Source: Hallerella sp964587155 (GTDB taxonomy: Bacteria > Fibrobacterota > Fibrobacteria > Fibrobacterales > Fibrobacteraceae). From it: 26,508 bases of DNA. The position numbers and the translations under genes are program-made. The DNA lies in NCBI GenBank assembly GCA_964587155.1, contig CAZPKF010000025.1:1-26508 (forward strand), written 5' to 3'. Under the pieces are notes generated by a model. It was not told the origin of the DNA, ran no database searches, and worked only from the letters and a program-made list of their open reading frames with translations. Shown in pieces: positions 9,309 to 16,931 of this stretch (positions within the stretch are counted from its first letter, which is position 1; each line of letters starts with the position of its first letter).

Positions 9309-9851
9309 TTAAAAAAAGATAAGCGCAAGCCCAACGGAAAAAGTCGTATTCGCTGTTTTAGAAACGTAAATTTCTTCACGCGATAAACTTTCCCCTATCA
9401 GATAGGCTATTCGAATTTTCGCTTGCAAAGCAAAATGGGCTCGTGGCCAAGGCTTCATATTGTGGCCGTAATCCAATGAAATCCGCGGAGAAAATTTCCA
9501 ATCTTCCCGTTTTTCAAAAAGGACACCGCCAACACCCAGCGAGACAAAATCATCGTCGGCAATAAAAACAGAAACGCCGCCCCCTGCGGAATGGACCTGT
9601 TTTGAAATTCCCGCCGAAATTTCAGCAAAAGCACCAAACCTTTCTCGGAACCGATAAGCAGCCAAGCCGTCTAAAGAAACATCAAAAGCCCCGATGTAAT
9701 AAGCGAAAGAGGCTCCGCCGCCGGCAAAAAAGCCAAGGCTTTCATTCAACTCCTTGCGTTCGTTTTCAGCCGCATCCTCTTCCAAAAAGTATCCGGCAAA
9801 AGCGGGTGCGGCCAAAAGAAATGCCAACGAAAAGAATACAAGGCGCATCAT
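9309..9851 (-). CDS. small outer-membrane beta-barrel protein, function unknown
   Basis: A 180-residue protein with a signal peptide (cleavage likely after AFA at about residue 20). The mature part alternates polar and hydrophobic residues in short Gly/aromatic-rich strands (for example FFAGGGASFAYYIGAFDVSL) and ends in two Phe residues, as expected for a beta-barrel assembled by BamA. I do not recognise a specific family. Two ATG codons stand in tandem (9851 and 9848), and neither has a clear ribosome site. It starts 6 bases after the stop of the dihydroorotate dehydrogenase gene, so translational coupling is likely. It lies upstream of the PDZ-thioredoxin gene. The role could be structural or a porin-like barrel. 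Envelope location is fairly sure; function is unknown. Confidence 0.75.
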   Translation of the reverse strand: MMRLVFFSLAFLLAAPAFAGYFLEEDAAENERKELNESLGFFAGGGASFAYYIGAFDVSLDGLAAYRFRERFGAFAEISAGISKQVHSAGGGVSVFIADDDFVSLGVGGVLFEKREDWKFSPRISLDYGHNMKPWPRAHFALQAKIRIAYLIGESLSREEIYVSKTANTTFSVGLALIFF

Positions 9852-9857
9852 GAAATG

Positions 9858-11021
9858 TTACTTTGTACGCAATTCTTCTATCGACCGGAGATTTGCCGCA
9901 TTCAGCGCTTCGCAAAGTTCTCGTCGCATGGCGTGGGCGGGCATCCAACGGAATGCACAGACGCTGTAACATTGAACCGCATCGGCACCGGCCCGGAGAA
10001 GGTCAAAGACTTTCATCCCATGATCGATTCCACCGCAAGCTATCACGCTCATTTCAGGAAAGAGCGACTTGACAAGCTTCGTCATCCAGAATGTATTTTG
10101 ATACAGCGGTCGCCCACTGATTCCGCCCTTATCACCATCCGAACGGAGAGACTTCAATTCGCCGTATTTGGAAAGCATCGGAAGTTCTCCGATTTTCTTG
10201 GTTGGAAACGTATTTCCCACGACGACACCGTTAACTCCGTAACGGTTCAATGCTTCGAGAATCGAAATCAGCTGCCGTTCCGAAAGATCCGGACTGAGCT
10301 TTGCGTAAACCGCCTTGCGAATCGCCTGCGACTTACGGTAATTCATCGTTTCGGCAAAAAGCGTTTCCATAAACCGGGTGTCCAAATCCAGCCGATTTTC
10401 TCCGGTATTGGGGCAGCTGACATTAATTTCAATGTAATCCGCAGCTTTGTAAGCGATGGAAAAACTTTCAATGACATCTTTCAGTTTTTCGGCATCTGTC
10501 ACTAGTCCCGGAGTTTCCGCCACAGAAATTCCGGCAGCCATTCCACTTTTATGGATTCGGACGATTTGAGAGTCAACCCGTTCCGCAATCGCTTCAACAC
10601 CATCATTGTTCAATCCCATGCTGTTGTAAATGGAACGGTCGTTTTCCAAAAATCCCACTCGCGGGCGGTGCGGGTTCCCTTCGCGGAAATGCCTTGTCGC
10701 CGTTCCCGCAGTCACTCCGCCAAACCCCAAGTTCGCATAATCCGAAATTCGAAGCGCAGTCTTGTTCGCGCCTGCCGCCAAAATGATGGGCGCACTCAAC
10801 GTAATCGGATTACTCCTGTCCGGAAACTGAATGACTGTTTTCAGTGCAGGAGAATAGTCGGGTTTTCCACCCAAAAAGGGAATGAACGGAGCTAAGCGCG
10901 CTACATATTTCAACGAGTTGTGCCGGAATTCGGGAGAACCCTTGAAAATTCGGCGAATCAGTGCTAAAAGCTTATCGCCCTTGAGCAAATAATAATCGTA
11001 ATTTTCGCATTCCACATTCAT
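9858..11021 (-). CDS. pyrD: dihydroorotate dehydrogenase, class 2-like with active-site Cys
   Basis: A 387-residue FMN-dependent TIM-barrel enzyme that oxidises dihydroorotate to orotate in pyrimidine synthesis. The N-terminal 50 residues carry short helices like the membrane-associating part of class 2 enzymes. Family signatures are the N-S-M-G-L-N-N-D-G segment (133-141), INVSCPNT (199-206), AKLSPDLSERQL, a GGISGRPL loop and ACGGI near the C-terminus. The active-site residue that is Ser in class 2 enzymes is Cys203 here, as in class 1. The gene starts 36 bases from the divergent M20 peptidase gene, and I see no Shine-Dalgarno. The barrel protein follows after 6 bases. The DHODH family is clear; whether quinone is the acceptor is uncertain. 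Confidence 0.87.
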   Translation of the reverse strand: MNVECENYDYYLLKGDKLLALIRRIFKGSPEFRHNSLKYVARLAPFIPFLGGKPDYSPALKTVIQFPDRSNPITLSAPIILAAGANKTALRISDYANLGFGGVTAGTATRHFREGNPHRPRVGFLENDRSIYNSMGLNNDGVEAIAERVDSQIVRIHKSGMAAGISVAETPGLVTDAEKLKDVIESFSIAYKAADYIEINVSCPNTGENRLDLDTRFMETLFAETMNYRKSQAIRKAVYAKLSPDLSERQLISILEALNRYGVNGVVVGNTFPTKKIGELPMLSKYGELKSLRSDGDKGGISGRPLYQNTFWMTKLVKSLFPEMSVIACGGIDHGMKVFDLLRAGADAVQCYSVCAFRWMPAHAMRRELCEALNAANLRSIEELRTK

Positions 11022-11057
11022 ATTTGATTAAATTAACAAAAAAGATTAGGTATCATC

Positions 11058-12434
11058 ATGAATGAAATTCTGCAAACCCGAATTCGCGAAATGTTCCCCA
11101 CGTACGTCAAAGCCTTGGAAGAGCTTATCCGGATTCCATCCATCAGTTTTGACCATTTTGACCAAAACGAAGTTCGCCGTTCCGCCGAAGCCGTAAAAAA
11201 TCTATTCGAAAGCTACGGATTTCAAAATACGCGATACCTGATTCCTCCGAGTGGCCGGGCATCTGTCTATGCGGAACTCAAGACAAAGCCTTCAAATCCG
11301 ACCATTTTACTTTATGCGCATCACGATGTACAACCGACAATGCGCGAAGCGCTTTGGATTAGCCCGCCATTCGTCCCCGAAGTTCGCGATGGGAGACTTT
11401 ATGGGCGAGGTGCCGCAGACGACAAATCCGGAATCGTTTTGCACATCGCCGCCGCCACCCAAGCCCTTTCCTTATACGGAAACCGGATGCCGAACATAAA
11501 AGTTCTCATCGAAGGCGAAGAAGAATGCGGCAGTTCCGGTTTTGGAAAAATCCTTGCAGACAATCGCGAACTTCTCAAAGCGGATGGAGTCATTATCGCG
11601 GACCTTTCTAATTTCTCTGCAGGAACGCCTTCCATTACGACAACTTTGCGCGGAATGTCCGCGGTCTCCGTTGTCGTCAAGGCAACCAAGTCTCCTCTGC
11701 ATTCCGGTTCCTGGTCCGGCCCTATACCCGACCCTGTTCAAGGCCTTTGCAAATTGATAGCATCGCTCACAGATAAAGACGGCAACATCCTCGTGGAGCA
11801 TTTCAACGATGGAATTTGTCCGCCAACTGCCGAAGAACTTGAAAGTTACAAAGCGCTCCACTACACCGAAGAAAAATTCCGCGAAGAATCCGGAATGCTC
11901 TATGGAACGCATCTCGTCGGTCAAAGCGATGAAATTTTGACAGCACTATGGCGCAAGCCTTCGATCGTCGTAACCGCCTTTGAAGCCGGTTCCCGGACTC
12001 AAGCGGGAAACGTTCTTCTCGATTCCGCTTACGCCCGCATCGGCATCCGATTGGCTCCGGGCACAAAGGCCTCCCGCTGCACAGAACTCCTAATGCAGCA
12101 TTTGAAAAACCACACTCCCGATGGACTTGAACTTTCGCTATTTCCCGAAGACGGAGCCGATCCGTTCACCACGGATATTTCCCATCCTTATTATCCGTTA
12201 ATGAAAGAAGCCATGACGCAAGCTTATGGGAAAGAAGCTAAATACATCGGATGCGGAGCGTCGATTCCCGGAGCGCAGCTTTTCCGCGACACGCTGGGAA
12301 ACATTCCCATTCTGATGACAGGACTCGAAGACCCCCAATGCAATGCCCACGGAGAAAACGAAAGTCTGGGACTGAAAGATTTTGAAAGCGGTATCCTCGC
12401 CGAGGCACTCTTTTTTAAAGGACTTTGCAAATGA
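11058..12434 (+). CDS. M20 family metallopeptidase (dipeptidase-type)
   Basis: A 458-residue cytoplasmic zinc peptidase of the M20 family (carnosinase / PepV / ArgE-like), with no signal peptide. Metal and catalytic motifs are all visible: YAHHDVQP (His88, Asp90), GRGAADDKSG (bridging Asp121), EGEEECGS (catalytic Glu155 and metal Glu156) and a terminal NAHGENE with the last metal His. A dimerisation insert lies between about 200 and 330. It should cleave dipeptides or other N-acyl amino acids; the exact substrate is not evident. It is the first gene of a three-gene unit and its stop codon overlaps the next start (ATGA at 12431-12434). The upstream ribosome site (AGGT) is weak. Confidence 0.9.
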   Translation: MNEILQTRIREMFPTYVKALEELIRIPSISFDHFDQNEVRRSAEAVKNLFESYGFQNTRYLIPPSGRASVYAELKTKPSNPTILLYAHHDVQPTMREALWISPPFVPEVRDGRLYGRGAADDKSGIVLHIAAATQALSLYGNRMPNIKVLIEGEEECGSSGFGKILADNRELLKADGVIIADLSNFSAGTPSITTTLRGMSAVSVVVKATKSPLHSGSWSGPIPDPVQGLCKLIASLTDKDGNILVEHFNDGICPPTAEELESYKALHYTEEKFREESGMLYGTHLVGQSDEILTALWRKPSIVVTAFEAGSRTQAGNVLLDSAYARIGIRLAPGTKASRCTELLMQHLKNHTPDGLELSLFPEDGADPFTTDISHPYYPLMKEAMTQAYGKEAKYIGCGASIPGAQLFRDTLGNIPILMTGLEDPQCNAHGENESLGLKDFESGILAEALFFKGLCK

Positions 12435-13126
12435 AATTAGTCGTCTTGACAGGCGCAGGAATCAGCGCCGAATCTGGACTTCGCACCTTCCGCGGAAACG
12501 ACGGCCTTTGGGAAAACGAGCCGATTGAAGCCGTCGCCACGCCAGAAGGCTACTTTCGCGATAAAGTCCGCGTCAAAAATTTTTACAACAAGCTTCGAAT
12601 TTCCCTTCCAAACTTCAAACCAAACGCAGCCCACATCGCTCTTGCGAATATTGAAAAAAAATTGGGAAACGATTTTCTGCTGATTACCCAAAACGTCGAC
12701 GATTTACACGAACGGGCGGGTTCCAAAAAAGTTTTGCACATGCACGGTTTTTTAAATCAGCTCCGTTGCGAACAGTTTGGCCACGTATTTCCATTTGATG
12801 GAGAGGAAACGAGTCAAACGAAATGCCCGGTTTGCGGAGGAACAAGCCGACCGAACATTGTCTGGTTTGGCGAAATTCCCCTTTACATGGAGGAAATTCA
12901 AGACGCCTTGGAGCACACGGAACATTTCGTTTATATCGGGACTAGCAGCGTCGTTTACCCCGCAGCGGGATTCAAACAAATTGCCAAACGCCACGGAGCC
13001 AAAGTCACCTGCCTGAATTTGGAAATCAATCCGAGCGATCCTTTTACGGACGAAAACATCCAGGGAATGGCAACAGAAATTGTGCCTCAGTGGTGCGAAT
13101 CCTTTTTAAATACGAACATTTCTTGA
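12431..13126 (+). CDS. cobB: CobB-type sirtuin, NAD-dependent protein deacylase
   Basis: A 231-residue sirtuin. It has the NAD-binding GAGISAESG (8-16) and FRG-x-DGLWE, TQNVDDLHERAG (87-97), catalytic His105 in HMHG, and a zinc module reduced to Cys113, Cys132 and Cys135. The latter is the same incomplete pattern as in Escherichia coli CobB. It should remove acyl groups from lysine using NAD. The Y-x-x-R motif that marks desuccinylases is changed: Tyr52 is followed at +3 by Leu55, with Arg at 56. I chose the ATG at 12431, which overlaps the M20 peptidase stop. A TTG at 12425 in the same frame would add two residues and is less likely. The YbaK-like gene follows after 2 bases. Confidence 0.93.
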   Translation: MKLVVLTGAGISAESGLRTFRGNDGLWENEPIEAVATPEGYFRDKVRVKNFYNKLRISLPNFKPNAAHIALANIEKKLGNDFLLITQNVDDLHERAGSKKVLHMHGFLNQLRCEQFGHVFPFDGEETSQTKCPVCGGTSRPNIVWFGEIPLYMEEIQDALEHTEHFVYIGTSSVVYPAAGFKQIAKRHGAKVTCLNLEINPSDPFTDENIQGMATEIVPQWCESFLNTNIS

Positions 13127-13128
13127 AC

Positions 13129-13620
13129 ATGGAAAAGACGAAGAAGACGAATGCGGCCCGAATCTTGGACAAATTGGGCATTTCATACGATTTGATTCCC
13201 TACCCCGTTGACGAAAAAGAACTCGGAGCGGAACACATCGCCCAAGTCCTCAACGAGCCTATCGAACGAGTTTTTAAAACGATTTTAGTCCGCGGAGACA
13301 AAACGGGTCCCCTCGTCGGAGTTGTTCCCGGCAATTTGGAAATTTCCCTAAAATCCCTCGCCAAAATATCCAAAAACAAAAACATCGACACCGTCCCTTT
13401 AAAAGAGCTCACTCCGCTTACCGGCTACATTCGCGGAGGATGTTCCCCCATCGGACTCAAAAAACCTTATCCGGTTTATATTCACGAATCCGCTCTGAAT
13501 TTTGAATTTATTTACATCAGCGCTGGTCTACGCGGACTTCAATTTAAAATTTCGCCCCAAGATTTAATCCGCGCGGTCAATGCCGAAACCGCTCCCATCG
13601 CCGGTCCCAAAATCCGATAG
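13129..13620 (+). CDS. ybaK: YbaK/EbsC family Cys-tRNA(Pro) deacylase
   Basis: A 163-residue aminoacyl-tRNA editing domain. Family marks are TNAARILDKLGI at the N-terminus, Lys50 in RVFKTILVRGD (conserved for deacylation of mischarged Cys-tRNA(Pro)), the GVVPGNLEISL segment, and GGCSPIGLKKPYPVYI. Its length is typical for the family. The ATG at 13129 lies 2 bases after the sirtuin stop and fits the usual start. A frame-open start at 13090 would overlap the sirtuin by 37 bases and is disfavoured. Translation probably depends on the upstream gene, since no Shine-Dalgarno is seen. It closes the M20 peptidase / sirtuin / YbaK unit. Confidence 0.92.
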   Translation: MEKTKKTNAARILDKLGISYDLIPYPVDEKELGAEHIAQVLNEPIERVFKTILVRGDKTGPLVGVVPGNLEISLKSLAKISKNKNIDTVPLKELTPLTGYIRGGCSPIGLKKPYPVYIHESALNFEFIYISAGLRGLQFKISPQDLIRAVNAETAPIAGPKIR

Positions 13621-13866
13621 GATTCATCCTCTGCGAAATTAAATTGAAATTCCTTTCTGCAAAAACGGATTCTCCGTTGACGTCCACACCGTGCAAAATT
13701 TACCCATCCGCAGAAAAGGCTTTCCGTTAGAAACCCCACCCAAGAGAGTTTTCAGTCCGCGACTGTATCCATGACAAAAAAATCAACGATCGCAGCGAAT
13801 TACCGTTTTTTTACCGCTCCGAAAAACAGAAAAACTTTTGTTTATATTCTCCGGCAGCTAGACGAC

Positions 13867-13906
13867 AGCGGCGGTCAAAAACGTGACATGAAGAGTCACC
13901 GCCGCT
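13867..13906. repeat. 9-bp perfect inverted repeat
   Basis: AGCGGCGGT (13867-13875) and ACCGCCGCT (13898-13906) are exact reverse complements separated by 22 bases. The spacer contains GTGAC, and the right arm partly overlaps GTCAC, so a nested or alternative hairpin is possible. No T-run follows, so a simple terminator is unlikely. It lies inside the Ala/Glu-rich minus-strand remnant. Confidence 0.55.
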
Positions 13907-13972
13907 TCGGCTTCCCTCTTCGCCTTTTCCGCCGCCTGCCGTTCTTCGATGAGGTCGGAGTCCTTGACTCTA

Positions 13973-14000
13973 ATTCCGCATTACGCATTCCTAATTAACA
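13973..14000. repeat. degenerate heptamer tandem repeat
   Basis: Four consecutive 7-base units all begin with ATT: ATTCCGC, ATTACGC, ATTCCTA, ATTAACA. The first three are near-identical. It sits about 50 bases before the RNase PH start and may be a short intergenic repeat type. Confidence 0.45.
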
Positions 14001-14048
14001 AGCCCTCAAAAACAAGTTCTGTCCAAAATAAAATGTTAACTTTTTCCC

Positions 14049-14771
14049 ATGCAACGTATCGACAATCGCCAATTCAACGAAACAAGAACCGTTAAACTGA
14101 CCCCGGGATTCATCTCTTCGGCAGATGGCTCCGTCCTCATCGAAATGGGAAACACCCGGGTCATTTGCAATGCAACCCTGCTCCCCGAAGTTCCCGCTTG
14201 GCTCAAAGGCAAAGGAAAGGGGTGGATAACCGCAGAATATTCCCTGCTCCCACAGAGTACGGGGAAACGAGTTGAACGCGAACGGAAAGGGGCTTCGGGA
14301 CGCACTCAAGAAATCCAGCGTTTGATCGGACGCTCTTTGCGCGGAGCCGCTGATTTGAACGCTCTCGGAGAAAACGCTGTCGTCATCGATTGCGATGTCA
14401 TCGAAGCCGATGGAGGAACGCGAACGGCAAGCATCATCGGCGGTTTCGTCGCTCTGGGAATCGCCCTAAAAAAAATCAAACAGCGTTTGGGCATCGAATC
14501 ACAAATTTTAAAACACGCCGTGACAGCCATTTCCGTCGGAGTCGTCCACGGAGAACCCATGCTGGATTTGTGCTACGCCGAAGACTCTGCCGCCGATGTC
14601 GACATGAACATTGTCATGCGGGATGCTTCTTCATTCATTGAAATTCAAGGAACGGGAGAACATTCCGATTTTGACCGCAATACGTTGGACGCCCTGATTT
14701 CCCTTGGAGAAAAAGCCTGCAAGGAAATTTATCCCATCCAAATGCAAGCAATTGGCGACGTTCTTCCTTGA
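14049..14771 (+). CDS. rph: ribonuclease PH
   Basis: A 240-residue phosphorolytic 3'-5' exoribonuclease that trims tRNA 3' ends and takes part in RNA decay. Its length is close to that of other RNase PH proteins. The phosphate-binding and core motifs are present: R-x-D-x-R near the N-terminus (QRIDNRQFNE), SVLIEMGNTRVICNAT, the RTQEIQRLIGRSLR segment, CDVIEADGGTRTASI, and DLCYAEDSAADVDMNIVM with the catalytic Asp residues. No Shine-Dalgarno is visible; a TAAAAT box 15 bases before the ATG suggests a very short leader. It stands alone between an intergenic region and the candidate RNA on the other strand. Confidence 0.96.
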   Translation: MQRIDNRQFNETRTVKLTPGFISSADGSVLIEMGNTRVICNATLLPEVPAWLKGKGKGWITAEYSLLPQSTGKRVERERKGASGRTQEIQRLIGRSLRGAADLNALGENAVVIDCDVIEADGGTRTASIIGGFVALGIALKKIKQRLGIESQILKHAVTAISVGVVHGEPMLDLCYAEDSAADVDMNIVMRDASSFIEIQGTGEHSDFDRNTLDALISLGEKACKEIYPIQMQAIGDVLP

Positions 14772-14780
14772 ATCAAAAAC

Positions 14781-14810
14781 ACAAAAAATCCCGCCTCGGA
14801 CGAGGCAGGA
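14781..14810 (-). terminator. Rho-independent terminator on the minus strand
   Basis: Read on the minus strand, GCCTC, the loop GTCC, then GAGGC form the core stem. It is extended by TCC/GGA after one mismatch and followed by TTTTTT and a second T-run. On the plus strand the T-run is missing (CTTAATG), so RNase PH transcripts are stopped less efficiently. No minus-strand protein gene ends here, which points to an RNA gene. Confidence 0.75.
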
Positions 14811-14903
14811 CTTAATGAAACCGGGAGCCACGGAAGGAAACATCTACGAGTTCCGAAGGCGTTGCCTTCTGCGAACCTTTCGCCGAAGCTCTTTTCCAGT
14901 CAC
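14781..14903 (-). ncRNA. candidate small structured RNA, unknown family
   Basis: A minus-strand stretch of about 120 bases ends at the strong terminator at 14781-14810. Upstream of it are consecutive short hairpins: GCGAA/TTCGC (14871-14883), GAAGGC/GCCTTC (14855-14869) and CGGAA/TTCCG (14831-14855). A GAGC/GCTC pairing (14888-14891 with 14825-14828) could enclose the hairpins. A possible promoter, TTGCTT (14933-14938) with a 17-base gap to TATCTT (14910-14915), would start transcription near 14903. I do not recognise a known family. Without the promoter the hairpins could instead be part of the leader of the downstream plus-strand gene. Confidence 0.4.
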
Positions 14904-15011
14904 ATTTTTAAGATATATCCGTTTCTTCTAGAAAGCAACAGAAAACGCCCTGCGGTTTATTCCAATTCGGAACACCCCTGAGGAAATTTCTAATTTAATA
15001 AAGAGGTTTTT

Positions 15012-15902
15012 ATGCATATCGGTCAATTTGAATTCGCCCGCGTCGAAGACATCAAACCGCAAGGATTCTACTTAGAAGTCGAAAGCGGTGGACGTGTGCT
15101 GTTGCCGGGATCCAAAGCGCCACGCGATTTGCAAATGGGCGATGAATTAGAAGTCTTCATTTACGTCGACAACGAAGGACGTCCGATTGCAACTACGCAA
15201 AAGCCCTATGCAACCGTTGGTGAATTTGCCGTTCTCGAAGTGAAAGACGTCAACGATGTCGGAGCTTTTCTCGATTGGGGATTAGACAAAGACCTTTTTT
15301 TACCTTACAAGCAACAGCTCGGAAAACTTTTGCCCGGAGACCGTTGCGTTGTTTACATCGTAGAAGACGAACGCACTGCGCGTATTGTCGCGACAGAAAA
15401 GATCAAAGCCTTCATCGACCGCGATCCCAGCGCTCTCCACATTTCACAAAAAGTGGACTTGGCTGTTTACGATGTCGCAGACGACCATGTCGACTTTTTG
15501 GTGAACTACCGCTATTTGGGGCGCTTACATTTAGACGCCTCCATCACCGACACCTTTGAAATCGGCGATTGCGGAGAAGGTTACGTTCAAAACATCACCG
15601 AAGACGGGCACATTTCCCTAAGCCTCAAACCGGTCGGTTATCACGCGACAATGGATGCCGCAGACGACGTTTTGCAAAAGATCAAAGATGCCGGAGGATT
15701 TCTTCCTTATTCCGACAGCAGTTCTCCCGAAGAAATTCAACAAGAATTTAACCTGTCGAAAAAAGCGTTCAAGAAAATCATCGGAGGTCTGTTCCGTCAG
15801 GGGCGCATTTTCATCGGAAACGATGGCATCCGCTTAACGCAGCCCAAAGAAGAACGCAAACGCTATCCGCATAAACCGTTCAAAAAGAAGTTTCATCGCT
15901 AA
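15012..15902 (+). CDS. CvfB/YitL-like S1-domain RNA-binding protein
   Basis: A 296-residue protein of the CvfB family: several S1-like OB-fold repeats followed by a winged-helix segment. An S1-like segment can be seen with VGAFLDWGLDKDLFLP at about residues 83-98, and another with GEGYVQNITEDGHISLSL at about 189-206. The winged helix (about 235-282) includes EEIQQEFNLSKKAFKKIIGG. The C-terminus is strongly basic (KPFKKKFHR), fitting nucleic acid contact. In Firmicutes this family affects virulence and RNA metabolism; the role here is unknown. The ribosome site (AAGAGG) is good. The GH5 gene follows 12 bases after the stop, so the two are probably co-transcribed. Confidence 0.85.
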   Translation: MHIGQFEFARVEDIKPQGFYLEVESGGRVLLPGSKAPRDLQMGDELEVFIYVDNEGRPIATTQKPYATVGEFAVLEVKDVNDVGAFLDWGLDKDLFLPYKQQLGKLLPGDRCVVYIVEDERTARIVATEKIKAFIDRDPSALHISQKVDLAVYDVADDHVDFLVNYRYLGRLHLDASITDTFEIGDCGEGYVQNITEDGHISLSLKPVGYHATMDAADDVLQKIKDAGGFLPYSDSSSPEEIQQEFNLSKKAFKKIIGGLFRQGRIFIGNDGIRLTQPKEERKRYPHKPFKKKFHR

Positions 15903-15914
15903 TCCGGAGGATCC

Positions 15915-16931
15915 ATGTTATCTCTTCAAAAAGGCATCAATTTAGGCGGCTGGCTTTCGCAATGCGACTATTCCCAAAACCGCTACGAAACTTTTATCAC
16001 CGAAGAAGATTTCCGTCAAATCGCCGATTGGAAGTTTGACCACGTACGGATTCCCTTCGATTACAATTTGATAGAAACGGATTCCGGTGAGCGGATTCCC
16101 GAAAATGAAAAATATCTAGACAACGCCGTTTCTTGGGGAAAGCGCTATGGCTTGAACGTCATTCTCGACTTACACAAAACAGCCGGCTACGACTTCAACG
16201 ATTTTGGAAACAACCAAAAGAACAATTTGTTCTACAACGAATCGGCGAAAGTGCGTTTTTTGAATTTGTGGAATTTTATTTCCAAACGCTACGCCAAAGA
16301 ATCCCATGTCGCATTCGAATTATTGAACGAAGTTGCAGACATTGAATTCATCGATCCTTGGAACAGCCTGATTCTACGCGCCGTCGAAACCATCCGGAAA
16401 AATGCGCCGGAGACACCCATCATTTATGGTGGCGTCTGCTGGAACAGCGCTTCTTTTGTAAAAAATCTCGTTCCGCCTCCTTCGAAAAACATCATTTACA
16501 CATTCCACCTTTACGAACCCCTCCTGTTCACCCATCAAAAGGCGGGCTGGGTTGAAGCGTTGAAGAACAGTCCAGAAATTCCCTACACGGACGATATGGA
16601 ATTTTTCCGGGAACATTCAAAGCCTCTTGGCTACATGGGCGAAAATCTTTTCCGCGCCAAATGCGAAAAAATGGGACCGGAATTTTTCGAAGACTTCTTG
16701 TCCGAAGCGATTCGGGCCGCAAGTGCGCAAAACGTTCCTCTTTATTGCGGCGAATTCGGAGTTATCGATCAGGCAAACGCCAACGAAACCGTCAAATGGT
16801 ATCGTGACGTGCTCCGCACCTTCGACAAATTCAACATAGGCCATGCCTTGTGGACTTACAAGGAAATGGACTTCGGATTCACCGGCGAGCATTACAAGCC
16901 GCTGCGCGACGCAATTTTTAAGCGGGATTAA
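15915..16931 (+). CDS. cytoplasmic GH5 family beta-glucanase/cellodextrinase
   Basis: A 338-residue glycoside hydrolase family 5 (cellulase A) enzyme. Motifs are RIPFDY (45-50), the acid/base Glu139 in FELLNEV, the His/Tyr pair in HLYEP (198-202), nucleophile Glu280 in YCGEFGV, and a terminal ALWTYKEMDFGF. It hydrolyses beta-1,4-glucans with retention of configuration. There is no signal peptide or binding module, so it probably acts inside the cell on imported cello-oligosaccharides. A strong GGAGG lies 5 bases before the start. Its stop overlaps the stop of the opposing thiD gene in a shared TTAA. Family membership is secure; exact specificity is not. Confidence 0.93.
   Translation: MLSLQKGINLGGWLSQCDYSQNRYETFITEEDFRQIADWKFDHVRIPFDYNLIETDSGERIPENEKYLDNAVSWGKRYGLNVILDLHKTAGYDFNDFGNNQKNNLFYNESAKVRFLNLWNFISKRYAKESHVAFELLNEVADIEFIDPWNSLILRAVETIRKNAPETPIIYGGVCWNSASFVKNLVPPPSKNIIYTFHLYEPLLFTHQKAGWVEALKNSPEIPYTDDMEFFREHSKPLGYMGENLFRAKCEKMGPEFFEDFLSEAIRAASAQNVPLYCGEFGVIDQANANETVKWYRDVLRTFDKFNIGHALWTYKEMDFGFTGEHYKPLRDAIFKRD

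Larger units (their letters stand above)
13621..14048. other. intergenic region without an intact gene; possible gene remnants and repeats
   Basis: This is the longest gene-free stretch, 428 bases. On the minus strand two start-less open stretches have protein-like translations. The first is 13639-13782, with a C-terminal sequence including GKPFLRMGKFCTVW and ending in a normal stop. The second is 13858-13980, whose translation includes the Glu/Lys/Ala-rich LIEERQAAEKAKREAEAA, which looks like coiled-coil. Neither has an ATG at a sensible place, so they may be decayed gene pieces or chance. A small hairpin (AACGGA/TCCGTT, 13664-13678) is flanked by an A-run, i.e. a T-run on the minus strand. 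A weak -10-like TAAAAT at 14029-14034 could serve RNase PH. Confidence 0.5.

Noticed and set aside
9855..10505. 216-codon plus-strand open frame opposite the DHODH gene
   Set aside because: Antisense shadow of a well-supported gene; no recognisable domain.
14828..14850. SRP RNA-like stretch CGGAAGGAAACATC on the plus strand
   Set aside because: The tetraloop region resembles 4.5S RNA (GGAAGGAAGCAG) but the required 5' partner strand is absent, and the terminator orientation favours the minus strand.
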